Source: Variovorax sp. V93
Lineage (GTDB): Bacteria; Pseudomonadota; Gammaproteobacteria; Burkholderiales; Burkholderiaceae_C
DNA: 64,000 nucleotides
Reading direction: 5' to 3'
Assembly: GCF_041154485.1 (NCBI RefSeq)
Contig: NZ_AP028669.1
Location: 2,666,001-2,730,000, forward strand
Positions 35,457 to 44,734 of this stretch are shown in pieces; within the stretch, counting starts at the first letter, position 1, and each line of letters begins with the position of its first letter. The position numbers were made by a program, and so were the translations under genes. The notes under the pieces are model-generated. The model ran no database searches. It saw only the letters and a list, made by a program, of their open reading frames with translations, and was not told the DNA's origin.

Positions 35457-37799
35457 TCAGAGCAGGATCTTGAGCGCCTGGATGCCTGCGCGCAGGCCAC
35501 CCGTCTTGATCTCCGTGCCCACGAGCTGGATGAGCGCACCGGCATCCCCCAGCGACATGGCCTTGTTCTTCCACTCCGCGCCCACAGCCTCCAGTTTCAC
35601 GCCGATGGCTTGCGCCTGCACGCCGATGGCCATCGAACGCACGGCCACCACGCCCAGCGAAATGCCCGATACGTCCATGTTCAGGCCGGTGCCGCCCAGG
35701 CGAAACCACCTCCAGTCGCTGCTCTTGGCGTAGTTGTTGGTGTAGGTGGCGGAGTTGTTGGTGTAGTTGACCGTCAGGTTGTTGTAGGTGTTCGAAGTCG
35801 TGTTGTAGACGTTGGTGTTGATGACGTGCTGCGTCGTGTTGTGGATGTGGTTGGTCGTGTTGAAGGTCACGTCCGGCGACGTATGCACCGTCGGGCCGGT
35901 GACGGTCGTGGTCGACGGGCCGTTGACCTTGACGTTGTTCGAGGTGTTGATGGTGTCGCTGCGCCCGCCGCTCACGAAGCGGATCTCCTGCCCGTCGATG
36001 GTGCCGTGGAAGCCGCCGGTGATCGCCAGTTTCACGCCGCCGGTAATCGTGTCGTCCAGCCCGCCGCTGAGCGTGCGCTTCTTGCCGCCCGAGATGCTCT
36101 GCGTGACACCGCCCTGGACCGTCTCGCTGAAGCCGCCGGTCACGTCGCGCGTGTCGCCGCCGGTGATGGTTTCCTTGGCGCCCGCGGTGATGTCGCGCGT
36201 CTCGCCGCTCTGGTAGGTAGCCGACTCGTGGCCCTTGATGAGCGTGGTGCGGGTGCCGTCGGTGGTGTGGGTTTCGTTCGCTTCCACTTCGACGTCGAGG
36301 TTGCGCTCGGCATGCAGCAGGATCTGCTCGGCGCCCGTGCGGTCCTCGAAGCGCAGCATGTTGGCCTGGTTGGCCGCGCCGCCGCTGCTGGAGCGCGTGA
36401 GGATGCCGCTGGCCGTGGCGTTGGCGGGCAGCTCCCAGGGCGGCATCTGGTCGTTGTTGTAGACGCGGCCGGTGATGATGGGACGGTCGGGCTCGCCGCC
36501 GATGAAATCGACGATCACTTCCTGGCCCACGCGCGGCATGTGCATGGTGCCGTAGTTGGAGCCGGCCCAGTTGCTCGACACGCGCACCCAGCACGAGCTG
36601 TTCTCGTCCGACTGGCCGTAGCGGTCCCAGCGGAACTGCAGCTTCACGCGCCCGAAGCGGTCGGTCCAGATTTCTTCGGGGCCGACCACGGTGGCGGTCT
36701 GCGGGCCGTTGGTGCGCGGCTTGGGCGTCTTGCGCGCGGGGCGGTAGGGCACGCTGGAGGGCAGCACGGTGAAGTCGAACTCGCACACCGATTCGGCGGT
36801 GCCGCCGGTGGCGTACTCGGGCTCCTGCAGGTCGTAGCGGGTCTGGGTGACGAGGTATTCGCGGTTGTCGGCCTCGCGCGGGCAGTGCGTCATCTGGAAC
36901 AGGTAGCCTGGTGCCATGCCGGCCACGTTGGTGTGCCCCGTGGCCAGTTCGTGCGCGCACTGCAGCTCTTGAAGGCGGATCTTCGCGTAGCTGTCGCCCT
37001 GGTCGTTCTCGCTGTAGCCGCCCAGCCATTCATAGACTTCGTAGCCTGAATGATCGTGGCCTTTCGGGTCCTGCTGCACGCTCTGGAGCGAGGCGCGCGA
37101 CTTCCTGAAGTCGAAGTCGTCGAGCATCACGCGGCCCGAGGTGATCTGCTCAGAGATGCGCCACTGGTCGATGCAGGGCTCCATCGCATTCACCACGCGG
37201 TCGCGCGGACGGTAGGCAATGGTGGCGTGGCCCGGCAGGGTGCTGTAGCCGCCCACGTCGTCGGCCAGCACCAGCAGGTGCGAGCCGTTGCGGTGCTCGA
37301 AATGGTAGGCGATGCCCTCGTGCTCCATGAGGCGGCAGGCGAAGGCGAAGTCGCTCTCCTGGTACTGCACGCAGTATTCCCAGGGCCGGTAGCTGCCCGA
37401 GAGGCGCTTCTCGTACTCGAAGCCGTATTTGCCGAGCACCTCGTCGAGCACGTCGGGCACGCTCTTGTTCTGGAAGATGCGGCAGTCGGTGGTGCGCGTG
37501 AGGTACCAGAGCCAGGGCTGCACCAGCGCGCGGTAGATGTAGTGGCGGGCGGTTTCGTTGGCGCGGCCCACCAGCTCGAAGCGCACCACGGTGCCGTTGA
37601 GAAAGCGCGAGGCGCCTTCGTCCTGCAGTTCGAGCGTGAGCGAAGTACCCAGCAGCGTCTTCAGGTCGAGATTGAAGCTCGGGCTGACCATGTCGACCTC
37701 GAACTCGAACAGCTGCGAGAGGCCTTCCTGTCCCCGCATCGCGCGGAACTTGAGCTGCTCGGCGTTGAGTACGGTATGAACCTGGACGGTACGTGGCAT
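35457..37799 (-). CDS. vgrG: VgrG spike protein of a type VI secretion system
   Basis: A 780-residue VgrG (Tss I). Residues about 1-365 are the gp27-like base, about 370-455 the OB fold (EEIWTDRFGRVKLQFRWD, MPRVGQEVIVDFIGGEPDRP), and about 480-640 the needle. The needle includes around ten 8-residue units of form xIxGGxxx (DVTGGFSE, TVQGGVTQ, SISGGKKR, TITGGVKL). Then comes a threonine/asparagine-rich stretch (about 640-690) and a hydrophobic tail to residue 780. The extra tail is the usual docking place for adaptor, tip and cargo. First gene of the module; no core T6SS gene is in the window. Confidence 0.93.
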   Translation of the reverse strand: MPRTVQVHTVLNAEQLKFRAMRGQEGLSQLFEFEVDMVSPSFNLDLKTLLGTSLTLELQDEGASRFLNGTVVRFELVGRANETARHYIYRALVQPWLWYLTRTTDCRIFQNKSVPDVLDEVLGKYGFEYEKRLSGSYRPWEYCVQYQESDFAFACRLMEHEGIAYHFEHRNGSHLLVLADDVGGYSTLPGHATIAYRPRDRVVNAMEPCIDQWRISEQITSGRVMLDDFDFRKSRASLQSVQQDPKGHDHSGYEVYEWLGGYSENDQGDSYAKIRLQELQCAHELATGHTNVAGMAPGYLFQMTHCPREADNREYLVTQTRYDLQEPEYATGGTAESVCEFDFTVLPSSVPYRPARKTPKPRTNGPQTATVVGPEEIWTDRFGRVKLQFRWDRYGQSDENSSCWVRVSSNWAGSNYGTMHMPRVGQEVIVDFIGGEPDRPIITGRVYNNDQMPPWELPANATASGILTRSSSGGAANQANMLRFEDRTGAEQILLHAERNLDVEVEANETHTTDGTRTTLIKGHESATYQSGETRDITAGAKETITGGDTRDVTGGFSETVQGGVTQSISGGKKRTLSGGLDDTITGGVKLAITGGFHGTIDGQEIRFVSGGRSDTINTSNNVKVNGPSTTTVTGPTVHTSPDVTFNTTNHIHNTTQHVINTNVYNTTSNTYNNLTVNYTNNSATYTNNYAKSSDWRWFRLGGTGLNMDVSGISLGVVAVRSMAIGVQAQAIGVKLEAVGAEWKNKAMSLGDAGALIQLVGTEIKTGGLRAGIQALKILL

Positions 37800-37903
37800 T
37801 CGAAATTTCCCTGGCCCTTGGGGCTTCTGCGAATGCGAAGCCTTCGAATGCCAGTCTAGAAATTCCTTATGTCATATACATGACGCGAGAGGGATCTCCT
37901 CCC

Positions 37904-39040
37904 TTACATCGAGGCTTCGAGCATCGCCTTGTAGTCGTCGCGCGAAGCCAGCCGCGGGTTGGTCTTGTGGCAGTGGTCGGCCATGGCGCCATCGATGATC
38001 TGCTCGAACAGGGCGGGCGTGACGCCCACCTCGGCCAGGCCCTTGGGCAGGCCGAGGCGCGCGTTCATGTCGCGGATCGCATCGCCGAGATCGCCGGGCG
38101 AATCGAGGTGCATGGCCCGCGCCATGCGCTGCAGCCGCTGCTCCTTCTGCACCGATTCGGCGCCCGCATTGAAGTGGATCACGGCCGGCAGGAAGAGGGC
38201 GTTGAGCGTGCCGTGGTGCAGGCGCGGGTCGACGCCGCCCAGGCTGTGGCTCAGCGAATGCACGCAGCCCAGCCCTTTCTGGAATGCCATGGCGCCCTGC
38301 ATCGACGCGCTCATGAGATTGAGGCGCGCCTCGCGGTCGCTGCCGTCTTTTGTGGCGCGTTCGATGTGCAGCCAGGCGCGCTCCAGGCCGTCGAGCCCGA
38401 TGCCGTCGGCCGGCGGATTGAACGCAGCCGACATGAAGGTTTCCATGCAGTGCGCAATGGCGTCCATGCCGGTGGCGGCGGTGAGCCGGGGCGGCAGGCC
38501 GAGCGTGAGCTCGGGGTCGCAGATGGCGGCCTTGGGCATCAGGAACCAGCTGTGGAAGCCGAGCTTGCGGTGGTCGTCGACGATCACGATGGCGCCGCGC
38601 GCCACCTCGCTGCCGGTGCCGCTGGTGGTGGGCACCGCAATGAGCGGCACCGCGCGCTCGGTGATCTTCGGCGAGCCGCCCTCGATGGTGGCGTAGGTCT
38701 TGAGCGGGCCTTCGTGCGTGGCGGCAATCGCCACGCCCTTGGCGCAGTCGATGGCGGAGCCGCCACCCACCGCGATGAGCCCGTCGCAGCGGCCGCTGCG
38801 GTACAGCTCGACGGCCGCACGCACGGCGGCCTCGGTGGGGTTGGAAGGCGTCTGGTCGAACACCGCCACCTCGAGGTCGGCAATGGCATCGAGCGCCTTC
38901 TGCAGCACGCCGGCCGCGCGCACGCCCGCGTCGGTCACGATCAGCGGCCGGTTGATGCCGATGCGCGCGCATTCGCTGGACAGCAGCTGGATGGCGCCGA
39001 ATTCGAACTGGATCTGGGTGAGGTATTGGATGAGGGCCAT
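37904..39040 (-). CDS. Iron-containing (type III) alcohol dehydrogenase
   Basis: A 378-residue NAD(P)-dependent dehydrogenase of the Fe-ADH group. The nucleotide loop GGGSAIDCAKGVA, the substrate-pocket stretch PTTSGTGSEVA and the metal ligands (Asp in ATGMDAIAHCMETF and the histidines of that stretch, SLSHSLGG and DPRLHHG) are in place. The substrate may be an alcohol, diol or hydroxyacid-derived aldehyde. It is divergent from an esterase gene with 69 bases between the starts, so both may act on one ester-linked substrate (inference). The ATG at 39040 gives the standard N terminus. Confidence 0.88.
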   Translation of the reverse strand: MALIQYLTQIQFEFGAIQLLSSECARIGINRPLIVTDAGVRAAGVLQKALDAIADLEVAVFDQTPSNPTEAAVRAAVELYRSGRCDGLIAVGGGSAIDCAKGVAIAATHEGPLKTYATIEGGSPKITERAVPLIAVPTTSGTGSEVARGAIVIVDDHRKLGFHSWFLMPKAAICDPELTLGLPPRLTAATGMDAIAHCMETFMSAAFNPPADGIGLDGLERAWLHIERATKDGSDREARLNLMSASMQGAMAFQKGLGCVHSLSHSLGGVDPRLHHGTLNALFLPAVIHFNAGAESVQKEQRLQRMARAMHLDSPGDLGDAIRDMNARLGLPKGLAEVGVTPALFEQIIDGAMADHCHKTNPRLASRDDYKAMLEASM

Positions 39041-39109
39041 GAGGTGGGTTTGCCTGGGGCAGTACGATTGCAGACCACCCAAATCTAACAAGCAGGGACA
39101 GTCTTGCAC

Positions 39110-40087
39110 ATGAACAAAACCCTTGCCGCTGTCGCGCCCGGCACATGGCGGCCGCCGCTCACCGCGAAGATGGCCGGCGTGGTCGAGCGCATGGCGCGGG
39201 CCGGCCATCCTTCGCTCGACCAGCTCACACCCGACGAGGCCAAGGCATCCTACGAGAAAGGCGCGGGCGTGCTCGAAGTGCCGAAGCCCGCGCTGGCGCG
39301 CATCGATGATTTCACCATTCCGGCGCGCGATGGCTTCGCGATTCCTGCGCGGCTCTACGCCCCGTCGGCAACGGCGGTGCTGCCGGCGCTGATGTATTTC
39401 CATGGCGGCGGCTTCACGGTCGGCAACATCCGCACGCACGATACGCTGTGCCGCGTGCTGAGCAGCAAGAGCGGCTGCGCGGTGGTGTCGGTCGACTACC
39501 GATTGGCGCCCGCATTCAAGTTTCCGACGGCATCGAATGATGCATGGGATGCCTTCGCCTTCCTCGCCCACGAAGGGGGCCGCGTCGGCGTCGACATCGA
39601 GCGCCTTGCGGTGGGCGGCGACAGCGCCGGCGGCACGCTGGCCGCTGTGTGCGCCATCCTCGCGCGCGACGCGGGCCTGCCGCTCGCGCTGCAGATGCTC
39701 ATCTATCCCGGCACCGCGGCGCACCAGGACACGGCCTCGCACCGGCGCTACGCCCATGGCCCGCTGCTCACCAAGGCGCTGATCGACTATTTCTTCGGCC
39801 AGTACGTGCGCACGCCGGCCGACCGCGACGACTGGCGCTTTGCGCCGCTGTTGGCCGACGACGTCGACGGCGTGGCGCCTGCATGGATCGGCCTGGCCGA
39901 ATGCGATCCGGTGGTGGACGAGGGCATTGCCTACGCCGACAAGCTCCGTGCCGCGGGCGTGGCGGTCGACCTGGAAATCTACCGCGGCGTGATCCACGAA
40001 TTTCTGAAAATGGGCCGCGCCATCCCCGAGGCGCTGCAGGCGCAGGACGACGCGGCCCGTGCACTCAAGGACGCACTGAACCCATGA
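39110..40087 (+). CDS. Alpha/beta hydrolase, hormone-sensitive-lipase-like esterase
   Basis: A 325-residue cytoplasmic esterase of the HSL (family IV) group. The oxyanion motif is HGGGF, the nucleophile serine is in GGDSAGGTL, the acid in ECDPVVDEG and the histidine in GVIHEFLK. The ATG at 39110 is preferred to an in-frame TTG two codons earlier. It acts on short acyl esters. The stop overlaps the next gene by 4 bp (ATGA), linking it to a thioesterase-acetyltransferase fusion. Confidence 0.87.
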   Translation: MNKTLAAVAPGTWRPPLTAKMAGVVERMARAGHPSLDQLTPDEAKASYEKGAGVLEVPKPALARIDDFTIPARDGFAIPARLYAPSATAVLPALMYFHGGGFTVGNIRTHDTLCRVLSSKSGCAVVSVDYRLAPAFKFPTASNDAWDAFAFLAHEGGRVGVDIERLAVGGDSAGGTLAAVCAILARDAGLPLALQMLIYPGTAAHQDTASHRRYAHGPLLTKALIDYFFGQYVRTPADRDDWRFAPLLADDVDGVAPAWIGLAECDPVVDEGIAYADKLRAAGVAVDLEIYRGVIHEFLKMGRAIPEALQAQDDAARALKDALNP

Positions 40088-40962
40088 CCGACGAAGCCAC
40101 GCCCCAACGAAAAGACTTCCGCTTCTTTCACCGCCTGCGCGTGCGCTGGGCCGAAGTCGACATGCAGAAGATCGTATTCAATGCGCACTACCTGATGTAC
40201 TTCGACACCGCCATTGCCGACTACTGGCGTGCGCTCGCGCTGCCGTACGAAGAGGCCATGCATGCGCTGGGCGGCGACCTCTACGTGCGCAAGGCCACGG
40301 TCGACTTTCGCGCCTCCGCGCGCATGGACGACGTGATCGACGTGGGCATGAAGTGCGCGCGCATCGGCAATTCGTCCATCGTCTTCGAGGGCGCGCTGTT
40401 CCGGCAGGACCAGTACCTGGTGGGCTGCGAACTCGTCTATGTGTTTGCCGACCCGGCCACGCAAACCTCGAAGCCGGTGCCGCCTGCCTTGCGCGAAATC
40501 CTCACGGGCTTCGAGGCCGGCGAGCCGATGCGCACGGTGGAAACGGGCGGCTGGAAAACGCTGGGCGAAGGCGCGGGTGCGCTGCGGCGCGCGGTCTTCA
40601 TCGAGGAGCAGAACATTCCCAAGGAACTGGAGTGGGACGCGCACGATGCCGTGGTGCTGCATGCGGTGGCCCGCAACCGGCTCGGCCAGGTGATCGCGAC
40701 CGGCCGGCTGCTCGATGCGGTCGATGGCACGGCCATGCTCGGCCGCATGGCCGTGCACCGCGCGCTGCGCAGCGGCGGCCACGGTGCCGCCGTGATGCAG
40801 GCGTTGGAGGCGGCCGCCAAGGCGCGCGGCGACCGCGAGATCGGCCTGCATGCGCAGCGCAGCGCCGAGCGCTTCTATGCGCGGCTGGGCTACGCCGTGC
40901 ATGGCGAGCCTTTCGAGGAAGCCGGCATTCCGCACATCGAGATGCGCCGCACGCTGGGTTGA
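40084..40962 (+). CDS. Fusion of YbgC-type acyl-CoA thioesterase with a GNAT acetyltransferase
   Basis: A 292-residue two-domain protein. Residues about 1-140 are a hot-dog-fold thioesterase of the YbgC/FadM type (VRWAEVDMQKIVFNAHYLMY, then YVRKATVDFRASARMDD). Residues about 155-292 are a GCN5-related N-acyltransferase with the acetyl-CoA loop seen in RALRSGGHGAAVMQAL and the HAQRSAERFYARLGY end motif. Both domains handle acyl-CoA, so one could hydrolyse and the other transfer acyl groups. The linker is short and the frame is continuous, so this is a real fusion, not a frameshift. Coupled to the esterase gene. Confidence 0.82.
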   Translation: MTDEATPQRKDFRFFHRLRVRWAEVDMQKIVFNAHYLMYFDTAIADYWRALALPYEEAMHALGGDLYVRKATVDFRASARMDDVIDVGMKCARIGNSSIVFEGALFRQDQYLVGCELVYVFADPATQTSKPVPPALREILTGFEAGEPMRTVETGGWKTLGEGAGALRRAVFIEEQNIPKELEWDAHDAVVLHAVARNRLGQVIATGRLLDAVDGTAMLGRMAVHRALRSGGHGAAVMQALEAAAKARGDREIGLHAQRSAERFYARLGYAVHGEPFEEAGIPHIEMRRTLG

Positions 40963-40983
40963 TCGCAGCGCCCGAGACGGCGC

Positions 40984-41856
40984 TCAATAGCGCGCCGGCG
41001 GATCGGGCACGTAGCCCATCTCCGAACCCGGGAAGGCGGACGGGCCCTCGGGGCGCGGCCAGCGCGCGGGTGGAGGCACCGGAATCACACCCGCGGCAAT
41101 GAGGTTCTCGCGGCTGTCGTAGCGGATGCGAACCACCTCGTCGGGCGTGGACTGTGCGCGTTCGAAGGCGGTGTGGACTACGTGCGAGGTCTCGCGCCGG
41201 CCGTGGGCGGTGCCCAGGCTCGGGCTGGGCGGCGATGGCCGGGCCAGGCTGCCTTTCGCCGATGCGGCGGATTCAGCGCCCAAGGCGCTGTCGGCGGAGC
41301 GGGCCTGTGCGGCAGGTGCAGCGGGTGCGGCCTCCGCCACCGTCGGCGGCAGCGAAGGCGGCTCGGGCACACGCTCGCGGAACATCGCGACGCCGATCAC
41401 GCCCACGTCGTCCGGCCGCCCGGTGCGGCTTGCGTACGAATTGCCGATGGAGGTGAATTCGAAGGCCGCGATCTGCGAAGCGCTCTTGCGCCAGCCGGTG
41501 ATGTCGCTGCGCTCGCCACCGGAAAACACATAGCCGTTCTGCAGCACGCCCGCGGTTTCGCCCGTCACGATGTTGACGCCGTCCACCGACATCACGGCCA
41601 TGACGCGTTCGCCCACCGCATTGCGCGCGCGGATCGCGTAGCGCGCGCCGGGCCGGCCCGCTACCCAGTATTCGCCGCGGTGGCGGTAGATCGGCAGTTC
41701 GCGGCCGCTTGCGCGGTCGACCACGCTGAGCTGCATCAGCGAACCGATGCGGTTGAAGGTCGAAGGCGGCGGCCGCACCGGGCTTTCGGCGCATGCCGGC
41801 AGCACGCCCAATGCGGTCCATGCGAGGGCGGTCGAGAAGAGGAGTCTGCGCTTCAT
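40984..41856 (-). CDS. Exported conserved protein of unknown function
   Basis: A 290-residue protein with a signal peptide (KRRLLFSTALAWTALGVLPACA) that could be Sec or lipoprotein type. Residues about 35-165 form the conserved part, with YRHRGEYWVAGRPGARYAIR, VMSVDGVNIVTGE and DITGWRKS, a combination seen in many proteobacterial hypothetical proteins. Residues about 165-235 are a low-complexity Ala/Ser/Pro-rich linker; the end is proline-rich. No enzyme motif is visible. It ends close to the fusion gene on the other strand. Confidence 0.72.
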   Translation of the reverse strand: MKRRLLFSTALAWTALGVLPACAESPVRPPPSTFNRIGSLMQLSVVDRASGRELPIYRHRGEYWVAGRPGARYAIRARNAVGERVMAVMSVDGVNIVTGETAGVLQNGYVFSGGERSDITGWRKSASQIAAFEFTSIGNSYASRTGRPDDVGVIGVAMFRERVPEPPSLPPTVAEAAPAAPAAQARSADSALGAESAASAKGSLARPSPPSPSLGTAHGRRETSHVVHTAFERAQSTPDEVVRIRYDSRENLIAAGVIPVPPPARWPRPEGPSAFPGSEMGYVPDPPARY

Positions 41857-41931
41857 GATGGTCTTTCCTTGCCAGGAGTGGATCGGTACGGCTTCTACGG
41901 AGCAGCACCGGCGGCAGGGTTAAACGCGCGC

Positions 41932-41962
41932 AAAAAAAGCGCTGCCTCTTTCGGGGCAGCGC
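41932..41962 (-). terminator. Intrinsic terminator downstream of ygfZ
   Basis: Arms GCGCTGCC (41939-41946) and GGCAGCGC (41955-41962) flank an 8-base loop. On the minus strand the hairpin is followed by a run of seven T (A run at 41932-41938). This is a textbook rho-independent terminator placed 42 bases past the ygfZ stop. Confidence 0.85.
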
Positions 41963-42004
41963 CAGGCGTCCAAGTCTTCGGACGCTGGGGGATTCGAAAA
42001 AAGA

Positions 42005-42931
42005 CTAGATGTCTTCGAGCAGCGGATACGGCAGCGGCTCGACCGTGAGCGCCGGTCCGCCGGCGCTGCCCGCATGCAGCCCGCCGGTTTCGAGCGCCGA
42101 GATCTGGATCGAGATCAGCGCGGCCCAGCCGCCGCCGGGCGCCGGCGCGGCCTGCGCCACCGTGCCCACGGGTTGCTCGGCATCACCGGCCGCGAACACT
42201 TCCTGCCCGGCGCCGAGGGGTGCATCGGCCTGCACGAGATAGGTGCGCCGCTTCAAGGTGCCGCGGAACTGGCTGCGCGCCACGATTTCCTGGCCCGGGT
42301 AGCAGCCCTTCTTGAAGTTCACGCCGCCCACGGATTCGTAGTTGATCATCTGCGGCACGAAGGCCTCGACCACCGGCGTGGTCACGGTCACGATGCCGCT
42401 GCGGACCTCGCTCCATTGCCACAGCTGCGCATCGAGCGCCGGACCCGTGGGGGCCGGGCTGCCGGCCGGGGCGATCCACATGGCGCGCGGCACGCCGTCG
42501 GCCGGGTAGAGCGACACCGCGCTGACGCCGTCGCCGATGGCGGTGCGCTGGCCGGGCAGGGCGGTGGCATCGAGGCCGTTGGCAGCCAGCGCGGTGCCGG
42601 CAAGGCCGTACAGCGCGAATTGCTCCGTGGCGTCGGTGAGCCTGGCCTTGGCGCGCAGCACGTACATCGACAGGCGCTTGAGCGTGGCGGCCAGGATGTC
42701 GCGGCTGCAGACCAGCAGCACCAGTTCCGGCTGCGGCCGGATGCCGACAAAGCTGGCGATCACGCGGCCCTTGGCGGTGCAAAGCGCGGCCAGGCGGGCC
42801 TCGGTGGCGCCCAGCAGCGCGAAATCCTGGGTGAGCTGTCCATGCAGGAAGCTGGCGGCATCGGGTCCCTCGGCGCGGATCACGCCAAGGCCGGAAAGAG
42901 CGGTAACACCATTGAGAACGGCAGTAGTCAT
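42005..42931 (-). CDS. ygfZ: YgfZ/CAF17-like folate-binding iron-sulfur assembly protein
   Basis: A 308-residue protein related to aminomethyltransferase (GcvT) that helps assemble or repair Fe-S enzymes in a folate-dependent way. The hallmark KGCYPGQEIVAR is present near residue 207, with HGQLTQDF near residue 30. The ATG at 42931 begins the family N terminus. It is followed by a clear terminator, so it forms a single-gene unit on this strand, divergent from mltG. Confidence 0.9.
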   Translation of the reverse strand: MTTAVLNGVTALSGLGVIRAEGPDAASFLHGQLTQDFALLGATEARLAALCTAKGRVIASFVGIRPQPELVLLVCSRDILAATLKRLSMYVLRAKARLTDATEQFALYGLAGTALAANGLDATALPGQRTAIGDGVSAVSLYPADGVPRAMWIAPAGSPAPTGPALDAQLWQWSEVRSGIVTVTTPVVEAFVPQMINYESVGGVNFKKGCYPGQEIVARSQFRGTLKRRTYLVQADAPLGAGQEVFAAGDAEQPVGTVAQAAPAPGGGWAALISIQISALETGGLHAGSAGGPALTVEPLPYPLLEDI

Positions 42932-43055
42932 CGCTGAATTATCATGGTCGGAGCCGTTCCGTCCGGTCCGCAGGGAATCCCGCCCCGGTTCCCGCAGGGC
43001 CACCGACTTTTCGCCCTGATTCGTTTTTCTTTTCTCCGCTATTTCATCCGGACCC

Positions 43056-44078
43056 GTGCGCCGCTTCTTCCTCACGCTTTTCCTGCTCGCCGCCCTGGCT
43101 GCGCTCGGCCTCGGCGCCGCCGGCCTCTGGTGGGTGCACCAGCCGCTCAAGCTGCCCGCGCCCAGCGTCGATCTTTCCGTGGAGCCCGGCACCACGCCGC
43201 GCGGCGTTGCGCAGGCGGTGGCCGATACCGGCACCGAGGTGCAGCCGCAGCTGCTCTATCTCTGGTTCCGCATTTCGGGGCAGGACCGCCAGATCCGCGC
43301 CGGCAGCTACGAGCTGGAGCGCGGCATCACGCCCAAGATGCTGCTCAACGTGCTGGTGCGCGGCGAGGAGGCCACCCGCAGCATCGTGCTGGTCGAAGGC
43401 TGGAACATCCGGCAGGTGCGCGCCGCGCTCGCCAAGGCCGAACAGCTCAAGCCCGAAACCGTCGGCCTGCCCGACGACGCCCTGATGGCCAAACTCGGCC
43501 GGCCCGGCGTGCATCCCGAAGGCCGCTTCTTCCCCGACACCTACACCTACTCGAAGGGCTCGACCGACATCGCGCTGCTGCAGCGCGCCATGCGGGCCAT
43601 GGACAAGAAGCTGGAAGCGGCATGGGCCGCCCGGGCGGCCGATTTGCCGCTTCAATCGGCGGATCAGGCGCTGATCCTGGCCAGCATTGTCGAAAAGGAG
43701 ACAGGAAAGGCCAAGGACCGCTCCGAGATCGCCGCCGTCTTCGTCAACCGGCTGCGTGCCGGCATGCCGCTGCAGACCGACCCGACCGTGATCTACGGCC
43801 TGGGCACAGCGTTCGACGGCAACCTGCGCAAGAAGGACCTGCTGGCCGACACCCCCTGGAACACCTACACCCGCGGCGGCCTGCCGCCCACGCCCATCGC
43901 CATGCCGGGCAAGGCGGCGCTGCTGGCGGCAGTGCAGCCGGCGCAGAGCAAGTCGCTGTACTTCGTGTCGCGCGGTGACGGCACCAGCCAGTTCAGCAGT
44001 TCGCTCGACGACCACAACCGCGCGGTCAACCGCTACCAGCGCGGCGGCGCCGAACCCAAACCGAAAGTTGCGCAATGA
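43056..44078 (+). CDS. mltG: Endolytic murein transglycosylase MltG
   Basis: A 340-residue inner-membrane enzyme that cleaves nascent peptidoglycan strands and sets glycan length. One N-terminal helix (residues about 5-26) anchors a LysM-like region and the YceG catalytic domain. The catalytic glutamate is Glu213 in ASIVEKET, with [10 protein letters not shown] and QTDPTVIYG nearby. The start is GTG at 43056, just before RRFFLTLF. The stop overlaps tmk (ATGA), the usual gene order in these bacteria. Confidence 0.93.
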   Translation: MRRFFLTLFLLAALAALGLGAAGLWWVHQPLKLPAPSVDLSVEPGTTPRGVAQAVADTGTEVQPQLLYLWFRISGQDRQIRAGSYELERGITPKMLLNVLVRGEEATRSIVLVEGWNIRQVRAALAKAEQLKPETVGLPDDALMAKLGRPGVHPEGRFFPDTYTYSKGSTDIALLQRAMRAMDKKLEAAWAARAADLPLQSADQALILASIVEKETGKAKDRSEIAAVFVNRLRAGMPLQTDPTVIYGLGTAFDGNLRKKDLLADTPWNTYTRGGLPPTPIAMPGKAALLAAVQPAQSKSLYFVSRGDGTSQFSSSLDDHNRAVNRYQRGGAEPKPKVAQ

Positions 44079-44734
44079 GTGACGGCCTGTTCCTGACGCT
44101 AGAGGGCATCGATGGCGCCGGCAAGTCGAGCCATCTCGACGCGATGGAGGCGCTCTTCAAGGCCCGCGGCCGCACGGTCGTGCGCACGCGCGAGCCCGGT
44201 GGCACGCCGCTCGCCGAAACCCTGCGCGGCCTGGTTCTCGAACAGCCGATGGACCCGCTGACCGAATCGCTGCTGGTGTTCGCGGCGCGGCGCGACCACA
44301 TCGTGCAGGTCATCGAGCCGGCGCTGGCGCGCGGCGACGTGGTGCTGTGCGACCGCTTCACCGATGCCACCTTCGCCTATCAGGGCGCGGGCCGCGACTT
44401 CGATACGCAAGTGCTGTCGACGCTGGAGCAATGGGTGCAGGGGGGCAGGGGAGCGGCAGGGCTGCTGCAGCCCCACATCACGCTCTGGTTCGACCTGGCG
44501 CCCGAAATTGCTGCCCGGCGTCTGGCGGGCGCGCGCCTGCCCGACAAGTTCGAGTCCCAGCCGGTCGAATTCTTCCGGCGCGTCGCGGCGGGCTATGCGG
44601 CCCGTGCGGCAGCCGATGCGCCGCGATTCGTGCGCATCGACGCCAGCCAGACGCGCGACCAGGTCTGGCAGCAGGTCGAGGCGGCGCTCGTTGCGCGCGG
44701 CGCGCTGGCACCCGCAGGCGGAGCGCCGCGATGA
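44075..44734 (+). CDS. tmk: Thymidylate kinase
   Basis: A 219-residue enzyme that phosphorylates dTMP to dTDP. The P-loop is [10 protein letters not shown], the DR(X) motif is [10 protein letters not shown], and [16 protein letters not shown] holds the conserved DRF region. The length is usual. The gene overlaps mltG before it and holB after it by 4 bp each, so the three are translated as a coupled set. Confidence 0.95.
   Translation: MSDGLFLTLEGIDGAGKSSHLDAMEALFKARGRTVVRTREPGGTPLAETLRGLVLEQPMDPLTESLLVFAARRDHIVQVIEPALARGDVVLCDRFTDATFAYQGAGRDFDTQVLSTLEQWVQGGRGAAGLLQPHITLWFDLAPEIAARRLAGARLPDKFESQPVEFFRRVAAGYAARAAADAPRFVRIDASQTRDQVWQQVEAALVARGALAPAGGAPR

Noticed and set aside
37871..37884. GTCAT-ATAC-ATGAC dyad upstream of vgrG as an operator
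   Set aside because: Only 5-base arms and no promoter boxes at a sensible distance; may be chance. No sigma-54 promoter was found there either.
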